Shown: positions 24,666 to 34,963 of the stretch, one piece after another
Layout: every line of letters begins with the position of its first letter
Numbering within the stretch: position 1 is the stretch's first letter
Assembly (NCBI RefSeq): GCF_000373925.1
Contig: NZ_KB892790.1
Span: 62,436-126,435, forward strand
DNA from: Actinopolymorpha alba DSM 45243
GTDB taxonomy: Bacteria; Actinomycetota; Actinomycetes; Propionibacteriales; Actinopolymorphaceae
Direction of reading: 5' to 3'
DNA: 64,000 bases
The notes under the pieces: generated by a model
The model's input: the letters and a program-made list of their open reading frames with translations, nothing else
What the model was told of the DNA's origin: nothing
Databases searched by the model: none
Position numbers and translations under genes: made by a program

Positions 24666-24758
24666 CACATTGTGTACAGCGAAAGCATCCAGATTCTGGA
24701 CGGCAGGGCTCATCGCGGAGGAGGTTTTGGAGGAGCCTCAATCCTGCGCGGAGATCGC

Positions 24759-25940
24759 TCAGCGTTCGCCCGGTGGCGAGCCGGCGAGGGCACGCCCGAT
24801 GACGAGGCGCTGGATCTGGTTGGTGCCTTCGAAAATCTGCAGGACCTTCGCCTCCCGCATGTAGCGCTCGACCGGGAAGTCGCGGGTGTAGCCGTAGCCG
24901 CCAAGGACCTGCACGGCGTCGGTCGTCACCTTCATCGCGGCGTCGGTGGCGACCAGCTTCGCGATCGCCGCCTCGGTGGTGAAGGGCAGACCTCTGTCGC
25001 GCCGGCGGGCCGCGTCGAGGTACGTCGACCGGGCCGTCTGGACGGCGGCGGCCATGTCGGCCAGCAGGAAGGACAACCCCTGGAAGTCGATGATCGACTG
25101 CCCGAACTGCGTCCGCTCCTTCGCGTACGTCACCGCGGCGTCAAGGGCGGCTTGCGCCAGGCCGACCGCGCACGCGGCGATGCCGAGCCGGCCGGAATCC
25201 AGTGCCGACAGGGCGATGCGGAGCCCGGCTCCCTCCGCACCGATCCGCCGCTCGGCGGGGACGCGGACGCCATCCCAGTGCACCTGCGTCGTCGTGGACG
25301 CGGTGAGCCCCATCTTGTGCTCGGGCAGGCCGAACGACAGGCCCGGCGTCGTGGCGTCGACGAGGAAGCAGCTGATCCCGTGGGTCCGGTCGGGTGAGCT
25401 ACGCGCGAACAGCGTGTAGAAATCGGCTTCACCGCCGTGGGTCGTCCACGCCTTCGTGCCGTCGATGACGTACGCCGGACCCTGCAACTCCTCGGCAGTG
25501 TCGCTGAGCATCGCCCGGGTCGTCATCGCCGCGACGTCCGAACCCGCCTGGGGCTCGGACAGGCAGTAGGCACCGAGCAGGTCACCCGCGAGGAGGTGAG
25601 CGAACCAGCGGTCCCGCTGGGCATCCGTGCCGTACACCGCCAGCGGGTAGCAGGCGAGCGACTGGACGGAGACGCCGACGGCCACGCTGAGCCATGCCGA
25701 GGCGAGTTCCTCCAACATCTGCAGGTAGACCTCGTACGGCTGGGCGCCCCCGCCGTACTCCTCCGGATAGGGCAGCGACAGCAGCCCCGACCGGCCGAGC
25801 AACCGGAACGTCTCGCGCGGAAACTGGGCGGCTTCCTCAACCTGCGCAGCTTTCGGAGCGAGTTCGTCCGCCGCGATCTCGCGGACCAGCGCGAGCAGGT
25901 CGTAGGCCTCCGCGCTCGGAAGTAGACGTTCGACTGTCAT
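24759..25940 (-). CDS. Acyl-CoA dehydrogenase
   Basis: The product has 393 residues. This FAD enzyme oxidises acyl-CoA to 2-enoyl-CoA in fatty- or branched-chain acid breakdown. Family signatures are present: AYCLSEPQAGSDVAAM (flavin binding), KAWTTHGGEADFYTLFAR, RTQFGQSIIDFQGLSFLLAD and GGYGYTRDFPVERYMREAK. The catalytic glutamate is in LQIFEGTNQIQ. Chain-length preference cannot be read. It stands in a leftward group with rlmB and cysS but with a gap of about 130 bases, so it may have its own promoter. Confidence 0.92.
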   Translation of the reverse strand: MTVERLLPSAEAYDLLALVREIAADELAPKAAQVEEAAQFPRETFRLLGRSGLLSLPYPEEYGGGAQPYEVYLQMLEELASAWLSVAVGVSVQSLACYPLAVYGTDAQRDRWFAHLLAGDLLGAYCLSEPQAGSDVAAMTTRAMLSDTAEELQGPAYVIDGTKAWTTHGGEADFYTLFARSSPDRTHGISCFLVDATTPGLSFGLPEHKMGLTASTTTQVHWDGVRVPAERRIGAEGAGLRIALSALDSGRLGIAACAVGLAQAALDAAVTYAKERTQFGQSIIDFQGLSFLLADMAAAVQTARSTYLDAARRRDRGLPFTTEAAIAKLVATDAAMKVTTDAVQVLGGYGYTRDFPVERYMREAKVLQIFEGTNQIQRLVIGRALAGSPPGER

Positions 25941-26072
25941 CGGAGCCCTCCCGCGGCGAGGTCAAGCAGCCCGAGCCAGCTCGAGACCGGTCGAGACCGG
26001 CTCCTGGCATGCGTACCGTGCGTACCGCACGTACTCTGCCACGCGGGACACCCCGCTCGCGGGAATCGGCTC

Positions 26073-27044
26073 TCAGCCGGCGGATCGGCGGCTGGCGATC
26101 TCGTACAACGCGATGCCCGCGGCCACCCCCGCGTTGAGGGACTCGGTGCCTGACCGCATCGGGATCCGGACCAGCTGGTCACAGGTCTCGCGTACCAGCC
26201 GCGAGAGCCCCTTGCCCTCGGACCCGATCACCAGGACGACCGGCCCGGCCAGCTCGTCAGACTTCGTCAGGTCAACGGCGCCCTCGACGTCCAGCCCGAC
26301 CACGGCCAGGCCCTCCTGCTGGTACGCCCGCAGGGTGCGGGTGAGGTTGACCGCCCGGGCCACCGGCACCCGCAGCGCCGCGCCGGCCGAGGCCTTCCAC
26401 GCCGCCGCGGACATGGCCGCCGACCGGCGTTCGGGCACCACCACGCCGTGCGACCCGAACGCCGCCGCCGAACGGACGACCGCTCCGAGGTTGCGCGGGT
26501 CGGTCACGCCGTCGAGCGCCACCAGCAGCGGCGACTCACCACTGTCGAAGGCCTCCCGCAGCACGTCGTCGGGGTGGGCGTAGGAGTACGCCGGCACCTG
26601 CGCGGCGACGCCCTGGTGCACGGCCCCGCTGGTCAGCCGGTCGAGTTCGGTGCGGGTCACCTCCAGCAGCGGGACGCCAAGATCGACCGCGAGCCGCAGC
26701 ACCTCGCGTACCCGGTCGTCGCGGTCGACGCGGTCGGCGACATGCACCGCCTTCACGGGTACGCCGGCCCGCAGCGCCTCCACGACCGGGTTACGCCCGA
26801 CGATCCACTCCGCGCGGTCGCTGCCACTCCGGCCGGGCGCGGACGACCGCCGCGCCTCCGAGGCCGCGGCAGCGCGCTTCTCGGCCTGGACCCGCTTGTA
26901 CGCCTTGTGATTCGGGCGGTTCTCGGCCTTCGGGGTTGGCCCCTTGCCTTCCAGTCCGCGCCTGACCCGCCCGCCCGAACCAGCGGTCGGGTTGCCGGAC
27001 GGGCGCTGCCGAATCGCGCCACGGCGCTTGCTGTTACCGGCCAC
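26073..27044 (-). CDS. rlmB: 23S rRNA (guanosine-2'-O-)-methyltransferase, RlmB type
   Basis: GTG 27044 (MAGNSKRRGAIRQ) is chosen because GGAGG lies 5 bases upstream; the product has 323 residues. It belongs to the SpoU/TrmH family, which methylates ribose 2'-OH of 23S rRNA with S-adenosylmethionine. Visible: a basic N-terminal tail, an L30e-like RNA-binding part (VGRNPVVEALRAG) and the knotted catalytic part: DPRNLGAVVRSAAAFG (motif 1), VLVIGSEGKGLSRLV (motif 2) and SLNAGVAAGIALYE (motif 3). The order after cysS is the usual actinobacterial one and the two probably share a transcript. Confidence 0.9.
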   Translation of the reverse strand: MAGNSKRRGAIRQRPSGNPTAGSGGRVRRGLEGKGPTPKAENRPNHKAYKRVQAEKRAAAASEARRSSAPGRSGSDRAEWIVGRNPVVEALRAGVPVKAVHVADRVDRDDRVREVLRLAVDLGVPLLEVTRTELDRLTSGAVHQGVAAQVPAYSYAHPDDVLREAFDSGESPLLVALDGVTDPRNLGAVVRSAAAFGSHGVVVPERRSAAMSAAAWKASAGAALRVPVARAVNLTRTLRAYQQEGLAVVGLDVEGAVDLTKSDELAGPVVLVIGSEGKGLSRLVRETCDQLVRIPMRSGTESLNAGVAAGIALYEIASRRSAG

Positions 27045-27102
27045 AGCGGCCTCCACCTACGTCGTTTCCTGCTTGTCTTGTTGTCGAGTCGTCGAGCTGG
27101 CG

Positions 27103-28542
27103 TCAGGCGCCGCCGGCGCCAGCACCGTCCGCGACGGACCACCGGGCACCGTGCGGGGTGTCGGTGACCTCAACGCCGGCCGCCCGCAGCTGCTCACGGA
27201 CGGCGTCAGCCGCCGCCCAGTCCTTGCGTGCCCGCGCCTCCTCGCGCTGGACGAGCAGCGCGCGGACGAGGGAGTCGGTGGCCCGGCGCAGCGCGTCATC
27301 CTCGCCACCGCTGCGCCGCCAGCGTGGATCCATCGGATCCAGGCCCAGCACGCTCAGCATGGAGCGCACCTCGACCAGCTTCGCCTGCACCGTTGCCTTG
27401 TCGTCGGCGGCCAGCGCGGTGTTGCCCTCGCGTACCGCCGCGTAGACGACGGCGAGGGCCTGGGGAACCCCGAGGTCGTCGTTCATAGCCGCGGTGAACG
27501 CCTCGGGAAGAGCCGGCCGCTCACCCAACGGGGCCGCACCGAGCGAGTCACCAACGAACTCGACGGCGTGCTCGACGAAGCTCTCCAGCCGGCGGTAGCC
27601 CGCGGCCGCCTCCTGCAGCGCCTCCTCGGAGTACTCGATCATCGAGCGGTAGTGCGGCGCCACGAGGTAGAACCGGAGCTCGACCGGCCGGACCCCACGG
27701 CGTACCACCTCGGTGACGAGCAGGGAGTTGCCGAGCGACTTGCTCATCTTCTCGCCCGCCAGGGTGACCCAGGCGTTGTGCAGCCAGTACCGCGCGAACG
27801 GGTCGCCGGCGGCCTGCGACTGGGCGCGTTCGTTCTCGTGGTGCGGGAAGACGAGATCGATCCCGCCGCCATGGATGTCGAACGCCGCACCGAGGTACTT
27901 CGTCGACATCGCCGAGCACTCGATGTGCCAGCCGGGCCGGCCCGGACCCCACGGCGAGTCCCAGCTCGGCTCGCCCGGCTTGGCGCCCTTCCACAACGCG
28001 AAGTCGCGGGGGTCCCGCTTGGCGGCGGCGTTCTCGGTGTCACCCGCCGGCTGGACCTCATCGACCCGTTGACCCGACAGCGCGCCGTAGTCGGCGAAGG
28101 ACCGGACGTCGAACAACACGTCACCGCCACTGGCGTAGGCATGGCCCGCATCGACCAACCGCTGGATCAGCGCGAGGATCTCCGGGATATGGCCGGTCGC
28201 CCGCGGCTCGAGGGTGACGGGCAGGCAGCCGAGCAGGTCATAGGCCTCGGAGAACGCCCGCTCGTTGCGGTAGGTGAGCTCCCACCACGGGGCCTGCTCG
28301 GCCGCCGACTTCGCCAGAACCTTGTCGTCGATGTCAGTGACATTGCGGACGTAGACGACCTCGCTGCCGTTGTGGACCAGCCAGCGCCGGAGCAGGTCGA
28401 AGTTGACGGCGTATCTGACGTGTCCGACATGCGGCGGGCTCTGCACGGTGGCGCCACAGACGTACATCGTGACCTTGCCGGGCTCAAGCGGCTCGAAGTC
28501 ACGGATCGCACGCGCGCGCGTGTCGTACAGGCGCAGGGTCAT
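27103..28542 (-). CDS. cysS: Cysteinyl-tRNA synthetase
   Basis: ATG 28542 ([16 protein letters not shown]) gives 479 residues, the normal length; a start at 28581 would add 13 residues that homologues lack. It charges tRNA-Cys. Visible: C29 in YVCGATVQS as the first zinc ligand, the HIGH-type HVGH at 38-41, WHIECSAM with the second cysteine, HHENERAQS, and KMSKSLGN near residue 270. It heads a transcript with rlmB. It should be essential unless another copy exists. Confidence 0.95.
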   Translation of the reverse strand: MTLRLYDTRARAIRDFEPLEPGKVTMYVCGATVQSPPHVGHVRYAVNFDLLRRWLVHNGSEVVYVRNVTDIDDKVLAKSAAEQAPWWELTYRNERAFSEAYDLLGCLPVTLEPRATGHIPEILALIQRLVDAGHAYASGGDVLFDVRSFADYGALSGQRVDEVQPAGDTENAAAKRDPRDFALWKGAKPGEPSWDSPWGPGRPGWHIECSAMSTKYLGAAFDIHGGGIDLVFPHHENERAQSQAAGDPFARYWLHNAWVTLAGEKMSKSLGNSLLVTEVVRRGVRPVELRFYLVAPHYRSMIEYSEEALQEAAAGYRRLESFVEHAVEFVGDSLGAAPLGERPALPEAFTAAMNDDLGVPQALAVVYAAVREGNTALAADDKATVQAKLVEVRSMLSVLGLDPMDPRWRRSGGEDDALRRATDSLVRALLVQREEARARKDWAAADAVREQLRAAGVEVTDTPHGARWSVADGAGAGGA

Positions 28543-28661
28543 TGACTCAGAGTACCGACTCTGGCCACCGGGCCGCTCCACGCGGGACCGGCCCGGTGAC
28601 CTTGAGTTGTGCCTCCCCCTGATCTTCGTACGGCGATGGCGTCAGCCAGCGGTCCCGGGCG

Positions 28662-31600
28662 TCAGCGGGCCAGCTGGTACGCCCGGATCACCGTCTGGTC
28701 CACCTCACTTCCGTCCGTACCACGCAGGCTGGCACGAAGCGACACGAACCGGCCGCGCTCTGGTGCGGGCGGGACGATCGCCTCGTAACCGTCCTTGGCC
28801 GGGCGTACCTTCAGGGGCTTCCACGTCGCCCCGTCGTCGAACGACGCCGCCACCTCGAGGGACGCCACCCCGGTGACCGGCTGGTCAGCCGCCAGCAGCC
28901 GCACCCCCAGCGGGAACGGCTCGTCCGCCGGCGCCTGGCCGAGCAGGTCGACGGGACCGCTCATCCAGAGGCTGGGGATCGGTAGGTTGCCGCGCTCGTT
29001 GGGCCCGGCGGTGATCTTCCAGCGCGCTTCGACCTTGGTCGCGAGGGCGGACCAGGGGACGTCCCGGGTCGCTTGCGTGGTGATTTCGTACGTCGCGCGT
29101 TCGGCCGGGATCGCGAAGATCCCGCCGTCCACGCTGTCGTTCGTGCCCACCAGTTCGCCGTTCTTGTGCAGCGTCGTCTGGGCGGTGATGCCCTCGTCGG
29201 TCGCCGGGTAGAACGTGTTGGGAACCCGACCCGGCGAGAACAACGCGAGGGTCATCCAGAGCCGGTCATACGCGAAGATCGGGCGGGCGACCGGGCCAAG
29301 CGGTGCGGTGTTCCAATCCCTCGCCTGGGTCGTGCCGGGGCGGTATGTCGACCCGGCCTGGCCGTAGTAGTCCAGCTCGTAACCCTGCTCGGTAGCGAGC
29401 TCGTTGTCCCACCGCAGACCGTTGCCAGCGGAGTAGAGGTCGATCCGCCTGCTGGGCAGGCGTACGTCGTACCGCTGGCCCCAGGAGGTGTCGGCTCCCG
29501 CCGGCCACGGGAAGCTCGTCATGGTGCCCACGCGTTTCGTCCGCTCACCCTGGTTGTGCAGGCTGGTCCGGAACCTTGCGAGCTGGCTGTCGCGCACCCG
29601 GATCGCCGGATCCGGGATCTGCCCGTCCCTGGTGAGGAACAGGTTGTAGCCGCGCGGCAAGGCGTCCTCGCCGGCAGCGGGCGACTCGGGTTCGGCGAGT
29701 GCGGTCTGGAAGACGAAGTGGTACGGATAGGCCGTCACCGGTTTCGTCGGTGTCGCGTAGAGGCCGAACGTGTCGATGTCGGTGCCGATGCCCTGTTGGA
29801 ACGATCCGTTGTTGACGTAGGCCCGCCGGAGCCCGGGAGTCGCGGTGGCGCTGTCGACGATCGCCTTGATCGGCTTGCCGTTCCGGGCGTCGAGCGTGAC
29901 CGTCGTGTCGCGGTCGAGGACGACTTCGGGCCGCGCCGCGAGGGTGAGGCTCCCCAGATCGCCTTCGCCGGACCAGATCGGGCTGGTCAGGTCGTACGTT
30001 CCCTTCGGCAGCCGGAACGTGACGGGCTCGCCGGTCAGGTCGTAGGTCCGCACGGACCTCTTCGCGGGTTCGACGAGGTTGACGGGTCCCGGGGCGGGGT
30101 TGCCGTCCCGGTCGAGTACGGCGAGGGTGAGGTCGTACGACTCGACCTCCTTGTCGAAGCCGACCGGCGTACGCGCGACGACCTCGCTGGCCCGGCTGGC
30201 GGTGACCCATCCGCTGTACCTGCCGTCGGGGCCTGCGACCCGGCTGTCGGCGGTGACGCTGACCTTCGCCGATCCACCTGCCGGAACGACAACCGTCTCG
30301 GCCGAGAGGCTGAACATCCCGCTCGGTGCGGCCGTGCCATCCGGGCCGGTGGCGCTGATCGCGAGGTCGAGAGTGATGGCCGTGTCGCTGCTGTTGTGGT
30401 AGCTGAACGCCTTGGTCACCGGCTGGTCGTCGGTGTGCGGCCAGCGGGCGACCCCCATGCTCAGGCTGGCGGGCGTGGTCGTGACGCTGCCCTTGATGGC
30501 GGCCGCGATGTCGAGCCGACCCGCGCCCTGCTGGAAGACGCTCAGGTCACCCTTGGGTGCCGCGCTGGCCATCAGGGCCGCCTTGATCTGCTCGCCATTC
30601 CAGTCCGGGTGCTGCTCGGCGAGGATGGCGGCGGCGCCGGCGACGTGGGGCGCGGCCATGGAGGTGCCTGACATCCGGGCGTACTGATCACCCACCGGCT
30701 CGCCGAGCCAGGTGCCCTCCGCCTTCGCCGCCACGATCGACTGACCGGGCGCCGTGAGGTCTGGCTTGACGGCACCGTCGCCGACCCGCGGGCCGGTGTT
30801 GGAGAAGTCGCTCAGCGCGTCCTGCTTGGTGACGCTGCCCACCGCGAGCGCGCGGTCGGCGGCGGCCGGTGTCGAGACCCGGTCATCGTCGGCACAGAAC
30901 GGGTTGTTCGGATGGTTGCCGGCCGCCACCACGAACACCGCACCCGACTGCTCCGAAAGCGTGTTGAGCGCCGTGGACAGCGGGTCGGTTCCGTCGGTGG
31001 CGCAACCGCCGAGACTCATGTTGACGACCCGGGCACCGGACCCGGCCGCCCACTCCATGCCGGCGATGATCCAGGACTCGAGCCCGTATCCGCCATCGTC
31101 GAGCACCTTGCCGACCAGCAGGCCCGCATCGGGTGCCACACCCTTGTACTGCCCGCCGGACGCCGCGCCGTTCCCCGTGACGATGGACGCGACATGCGTA
31201 CCGTGGCCGAAGCCATCCTGGGTGCTTCCCCCTTCGGTGAAGTCCTGCGCCTCGACCACGGCGTCCGCGAGGTCCGGGTGGTTGGCGTCGATGCCCGAGT
31301 CGAGGACGGCAACCTTCACACCGTCGCCCGTGAACCCCGCTCGCCACGCCGCGGGCGCACCCACCTGCGGAACGCTCTCGTCCAAGGACGCCCGAGCGGG
31401 ACCGTCCAGCCAGACCTTGCCGATCCCGGGCTGCAGCGTGGTCGCGGTGGCCGTCGTGTCGGTGAGTTCCTTCCAGAGCTTGGCCGCCCGCGTTTTCGGC
31501 GTACGCATGGCGGCGGCGCCCGCGCTCGGGAGCCCGCGAACCATCCGGGCACCGGCGTCGGACAGGTCCTGCCGCGCGGCGCTGCGGGCACCCGCGCTTC

Positions 31601-32069
31601 CGGCGTACTTCACGATCAGCGGAAGCTCCGGCCGGCTTCGGTCGTCATAGCCGTACTCGATCAGCGCCGTCACGTCGAAGAGCCGCTCGTCCAGTCGATC
31701 GGCCGCGATGAGCGGCAACGCGTCCCCGGGGATGACCGTGAGCCGGCCGTCCTGGTGCCGCTGCTCGACGAAACTCGTGCCCTTCCGGCCCGCGGCCGGA
31801 TGCACCACGACGGTCTGTTGCCCTGCTGACCGTGTCGTGACGTCCACGCGGTCACCGGTGACCAGCGTGACCGTCTTGGTTGTCCCGCGCGGGTTGGGCG
31901 TTCCCTCCGCCGCTCCACCTGGGCCCACGCCTCGCTTGCCAGCATCGTTGCCGCTGGCTTGGCCAGGTGGTTCGGCCGCCGCACCGGCGGCCATGGTGGC
32001 GGTGGTGGCCGTCGCGACCACCACCGCCATCAAGCCCCGGACCCACCTACCACGTCGTGCCTGCACCAC
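28662..32069 (-). CDS. Secreted subtilisin-like serine protease (S8)
   Basis: The product has 1135 residues. It has a signal peptide (LMAVVVATATTATMAAGA), a propeptide-like N-terminal region and a subtilase domain with D257 (VLDSGIDANHP), H289 (GHGTHVAS), the oxyanion N385 (AAGN) and S470 (GTSMAAPHV). The catalytic set is complete. The remaining 650 residues are beta-rich repeats, probably accessory binding domains. No LPXTG or membrane anchor is seen at the end. It is a large extracellular protease, likely for nutrient use. It stands alone on the minus strand. Confidence 0.92.
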   Translation of the reverse strand: MVQARRGRWVRGLMAVVVATATTATMAAGAAAEPPGQASGNDAGKRGVGPGGAAEGTPNPRGTTKTVTLVTGDRVDVTTRSAGQQTVVVHPAAGRKGTSFVEQRHQDGRLTVIPGDALPLIAADRLDERLFDVTALIEYGYDDRSRPELPLIVKYAGSAGARSAARQDLSDAGARMVRGLPSAGAAAMRTPKTRAAKLWKELTDTTATATTLQPGIGKVWLDGPARASLDESVPQVGAPAAWRAGFTGDGVKVAVLDSGIDANHPDLADAVVEAQDFTEGGSTQDGFGHGTHVASIVTGNGAASGGQYKGVAPDAGLLVGKVLDDGGYGLESWIIAGMEWAAGSGARVVNMSLGGCATDGTDPLSTALNTLSEQSGAVFVVAAGNHPNNPFCADDDRVSTPAAADRALAVGSVTKQDALSDFSNTGPRVGDGAVKPDLTAPGQSIVAAKAEGTWLGEPVGDQYARMSGTSMAAPHVAGAAAILAEQHPDWNGEQIKAALMASAAPKGDLSVFQQGAGRLDIAAAIKGSVTTTPASLSMGVARWPHTDDQPVTKAFSYHNSSDTAITLDLAISATGPDGTAAPSGMFSLSAETVVVPAGGSAKVSVTADSRVAGPDGRYSGWVTASRASEVVARTPVGFDKEVESYDLTLAVLDRDGNPAPGPVNLVEPAKRSVRTYDLTGEPVTFRLPKGTYDLTSPIWSGEGDLGSLTLAARPEVVLDRDTTVTLDARNGKPIKAIVDSATATPGLRRAYVNNGSFQQGIGTDIDTFGLYATPTKPVTAYPYHFVFQTALAEPESPAAGEDALPRGYNLFLTRDGQIPDPAIRVRDSQLARFRTSLHNQGERTKRVGTMTSFPWPAGADTSWGQRYDVRLPSRRIDLYSAGNGLRWDNELATEQGYELDYYGQAGSTYRPGTTQARDWNTAPLGPVARPIFAYDRLWMTLALFSPGRVPNTFYPATDEGITAQTTLHKNGELVGTNDSVDGGIFAIPAERATYEITTQATRDVPWSALATKVEARWKITAGPNERGNLPIPSLWMSGPVDLLGQAPADEPFPLGVRLLAADQPVTGVASLEVAASFDDGATWKPLKVRPAKDGYEAIVPPAPERGRFVSLRASLRGTDGSEVDQTVIRAYQLAR

Positions 32070-32173
32070 GTTCCTCCCTCGAAAGGTGTCGTCTCACTAC
32101 TGAAGACGGCGTACCCGCGAAGGAGGATGAGTGGCACGGCCAGATTTTGTGGCCAATCAGGGCGGCGCCTCGG

Positions 32174-34012
32174 TCAGCCGCGCTCCGCGAAGTTCTCCAG
32201 CACCTTGCGAAGCGTCTCGCTCGACTTGCCGAGTTCCTCACCGCTCATCGTTTCGTGGAAGTCGAACGTCGTTCCGTTGTGGAGCGCCAACGCGGCCTTC
32301 ACCGGCACCGCTCGATGCAGCGTGGCCGAGGCGATCTCCTCGTACGGGATCCACACGTTCCCCGGCTCGGTGGCAAGCTGTGCGACGGGCCGACCACCGA
32401 TCAGTTCTGTCAACCGCTGCTTGCCTTTGTCAGCTGACTTCGGGCACGGCGTGAAGACGAACCCCTCATCGGTGATGACCAGATCCATGCTCTGCTTACC
32501 GACCTTGAGGTTGGCCATCGCGCCCACCACGTTGGCGGTGGCGGCATCCGCGCGAGCCTGCTGCGGAGCGGCCCGCGACGGGTCGATACCGACCTGCGGA
32601 AGCCAGTTTCGTACCCGCGCCGCGCCGTCCGGACCCGACGCGAGCATGTCGAGAACCGGTTGCGGATCGAACTCCTCGCCGTCGGCAAACCGCAGCACCG
32701 CCGGACGATCCCATCGGTGCTCGACCTGCACCACGCCGCTCCTGACCGCAGCGACGACCAGCGCCGAACCCAGACCACCCTCAGGCGCACCGGCCCTGGA
32801 CAGCTGGTCAGTCAGCTCGCCGAGCCGCCCGGCTTCACCGGCCGCGAGGATCGTCGCGAACGACTCGGGCACACGTCCGGTCACCCGCGAGAGGGCACGG
32901 AACATCGCGTCCACGCTGCGCTGCTCGCTGGCGAGGATTCCGTTCGCCGTGTACGCCGGCCAGTCGAGAAGCTGTCGGTCCCCGAAGTCGAGCACCGACC
33001 GCTCGAGCTCAGCCAGCAGGCGGTCCATGCCGGCGACGAGCGCCCAGGCCGGGCGCGGGTCGGTGACCGCGCCGCTGTCCGGTGCGGTGTGCAGCGCCGC
33101 GATCCGGTCCGCCGTGGAGGGGTGGCTGTCCCACCGGGAGGTGGATTCGTTGAGGTCCTGCCCACGTAGGTTCGCGAGTTCGGCGTGCCGGGCCTGGAGC
33201 AACCGGGGGAACCCGGCGAAGACCTCGCGCGGTGCGATCCCGTAGTCGAGCGCCCAGGACACGTAGTTCTCGAGGTAGAAATTCCAGGCCGCAACAAGGA
33301 CGGGGAGCTCTCGCAGCGCCGTCTGCATGGCGACCCGTCCGGCTACGGCGGCCGCCGCCTGGTCGGCCTCCAGCTCCTGGCGCCGGCTCACCGTACTCTC
33401 GACCAGGAAGTACAGCCGGGCGTACAACTCGAAGATCTTTCGTACGAGCGTGCGGAGGATGCCGCCGCTGTTGAGCTGCTCGATCGTGCGCCCGATGGTG
33501 ATCCGGCCGCGATAGTTGATCTCACCGAGCCGGGTGTGCGCGTGCGAGTAGTGCCCAAGCTCGTGGCCGAGGACCGCCCTCAGCTGGTCGGCGTTCAACG
33601 TGAGCAGCAGCGGCAGGCCGATCAGCAGGTAGCGCCGGCCACCGCGCAGGCCGAGCATCGACGCGTCCTCGGTCACCGCGGCGTTGACCTCCGGCACCAG
33701 CCAGATCTCATCCGGTGGGCGGGTCACCACCCGTGCGGCGAGGTCCCGGACCATCGCCCAGAGCTGAGGCTGGTCGTGCTCGAGCAGTTGCACTCCGTGC
33801 GGGGTGAAGCGCGGCCGTTTGAGCGCCTTGGCCAGGCCGACCAGGATGGCTACCGCGGCTGCCACCAAGGCGATGACGATCTGAAGTCCGCCGTTCGCGT
33901 TCGTGACGATCAGATAACCCGCGAGACCCAGTGCGCCGACGACCGCCAGCGCGAGGACATAGAAACCCGCCAACATCGATACGGCTATCGCCGCCCGCCA
34001 CCCAGTCGCCAT
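32174..34012 (-). CDS. M48-family membrane zinc protease
   Basis: The product has 612 residues. Two or three N-terminal membrane helices (7-60) precede the M48 domain with H150-E151-x2-H154 (GHELGHYSH) and a later EADQAAA motif supplying the third zinc ligand. This is an HtpX/Ste24-like protease fold, here with a long C-terminal extension of unknown function (about 350-612). Such proteins handle membrane-protein quality control. It is divergent from the DinB gene; the start at 34012 has a weak ribosome site. Confidence 0.85.
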   Translation of the reverse strand: MATGWRAAIAVSMLAGFYVLALAVVGALGLAGYLIVTNANGGLQIVIALVAAAVAILVGLAKALKRPRFTPHGVQLLEHDQPQLWAMVRDLAARVVTRPPDEIWLVPEVNAAVTEDASMLGLRGGRRYLLIGLPLLLTLNADQLRAVLGHELGHYSHAHTRLGEINYRGRITIGRTIEQLNSGGILRTLVRKIFELYARLYFLVESTVSRRQELEADQAAAAVAGRVAMQTALRELPVLVAAWNFYLENYVSWALDYGIAPREVFAGFPRLLQARHAELANLRGQDLNESTSRWDSHPSTADRIAALHTAPDSGAVTDPRPAWALVAGMDRLLAELERSVLDFGDRQLLDWPAYTANGILASEQRSVDAMFRALSRVTGRVPESFATILAAGEAGRLGELTDQLSRAGAPEGGLGSALVVAAVRSGVVQVEHRWDRPAVLRFADGEEFDPQPVLDMLASGPDGAARVRNWLPQVGIDPSRAAPQQARADAATANVVGAMANLKVGKQSMDLVITDEGFVFTPCPKSADKGKQRLTELIGGRPVAQLATEPGNVWIPYEEIASATLHRAVPVKAALALHNGTTFDFHETMSGEELGKSSETLRKVLENFAERG

Positions 34013-34179
34013 CTCCCGCCCCTTTCCACGCGTGCCAGCGACGGAGGCTAGCGGGTCTGATGAAGAGTCCGGCCAGGCAACAACCGTGGAACGACACCCC
34101 GCCTACTCCGCGCGGCCCTCCGATTACTGGGTGCGGGTGGACCGATAACGGGTGGCCGATCCGGCCGGTTGCCGCGAGT

Positions 34180-34782
34180 ATGGCCGGCGTGACCGAAGCC
34201 GAGCAGGTCCCCGCGGCCGCGACCGAGTCCGTGCCCGACCGTTGGACCAAGGGCACCGTGTACGACGACATGTGGGTGGACCCGGCCGATGACCCCCGGG
34301 AGAGCGACGAAGCCGTCCCGGACGGGGAGCTGCCGACACTGCTGGACTATCTGCGCAACTACCGGCTGACATTGCGGATGAAGTGCGACGGGCTGGACGC
34401 CGAACAACTCGCGCGCCGTTCGGTGCCGCCGTCGACGATGTCCCTGCTCGGCCTGGTCCGGCACCTCGCCGGGGTGGAGCACTATTGGGGCACCGTGGTG
34501 GTCGGCGGCCAGGACGGGCCGCGGCCGTTCACCGGCGATGACGACTTCGACGGCGCTGTGGGTGACGAGACTGTGGTCGCCGAGGCGTTCGCGCTGTGGG
34601 ACCAGGAGATGGCCGCGACCGACGCCGCCGTCGCCGCGCACCCGGACGTGGGCGAGCGGCTGGCGTCCGGTGACGGGATCGCCGTCCGCGAGGTCCTGGT
34701 GCACCTGATCGAGGAGTACGCCCGGCACTGCGGCCACGCCGACCTGATCCGCGAGCGGATCGACGGCCGGGTCGGCCAGTAG
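34180..34782 (+). CDS. DinB/DUF664-family protein
   Basis: The product has 200 residues from ATG 34180 (MAGVTEAEQ); earlier in-frame starts run into the M48 gene. The four-helix DinB fold is indicated by LLDYLRNYRLTLRMKCDGLD, MSLLGLVRHLAGVEHYWG and REVLVHLIEEYARHCGHADL. H residues in RHLAGVEHYW and EYARHCGH are the usual metal ligands of DinB proteins. Some members are mycothiol-dependent transferases, but no specific substrate can be read. The window also contains mshA, so mycothiol is present in this organism. Confidence 0.82.
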   Translation: MAGVTEAEQVPAAATESVPDRWTKGTVYDDMWVDPADDPRESDEAVPDGELPTLLDYLRNYRLTLRMKCDGLDAEQLARRSVPPSTMSLLGLVRHLAGVEHYWGTVVVGGQDGPRPFTGDDDFDGAVGDETVVAEAFALWDQEMAATDAAVAAHPDVGERLASGDGIAVREVLVHLIEEYARHCGHADLIRERIDGRVGQ

Positions 34783-34791
34783 CAGCCCACC

Positions 34792-34963
34792 AGCCTGGCG
34801 CGAATGGCCCGGTGACAACCCAACCCGCTTCCACACCGAGCAGCTGATCCGCGACGCCGGGCTGGGCTGCACCTTCCTGTGGGAGAACTTCTATGCCGAC
34901 CTCCCGGACCCGCACAATCGTCGAGGCCAACTGAACACCACTTCTGGTGGAGAACGTCGGTAA
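34792..34963 (+). pseudogene. C-terminal fragment of an NmrA/SDR-type oxidoreductase
   Basis: One frame after the DinB stop reads FHTEQLIRDAGLGCTFLWEN, then FYADLPDP, and ends in TAA 34961-34963. This matches the late part of NAD(P)-binding NmrA-like proteins (TE-x2-IR-x-SGL-x2-TFLR-x-N-FY). Nothing of the nucleotide-binding start remains. A small relic is the most likely reading. Confidence 0.4.

Larger units (their letters stand above)
24030..24758. other. Gene-free region with an inverted repeat and a dispersed repeat
   Basis: About 730 bases without a convincing gene. It holds an inverted repeat pair (24217-24346) and a dispersed repeat (24587-24665), listed separately, and a CATTGTGTACA copy at about 24667. 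GC content is visibly lower than in the flanking genes. The left side must hold the promoter for the Tat-exported protein. Confidence 0.6.
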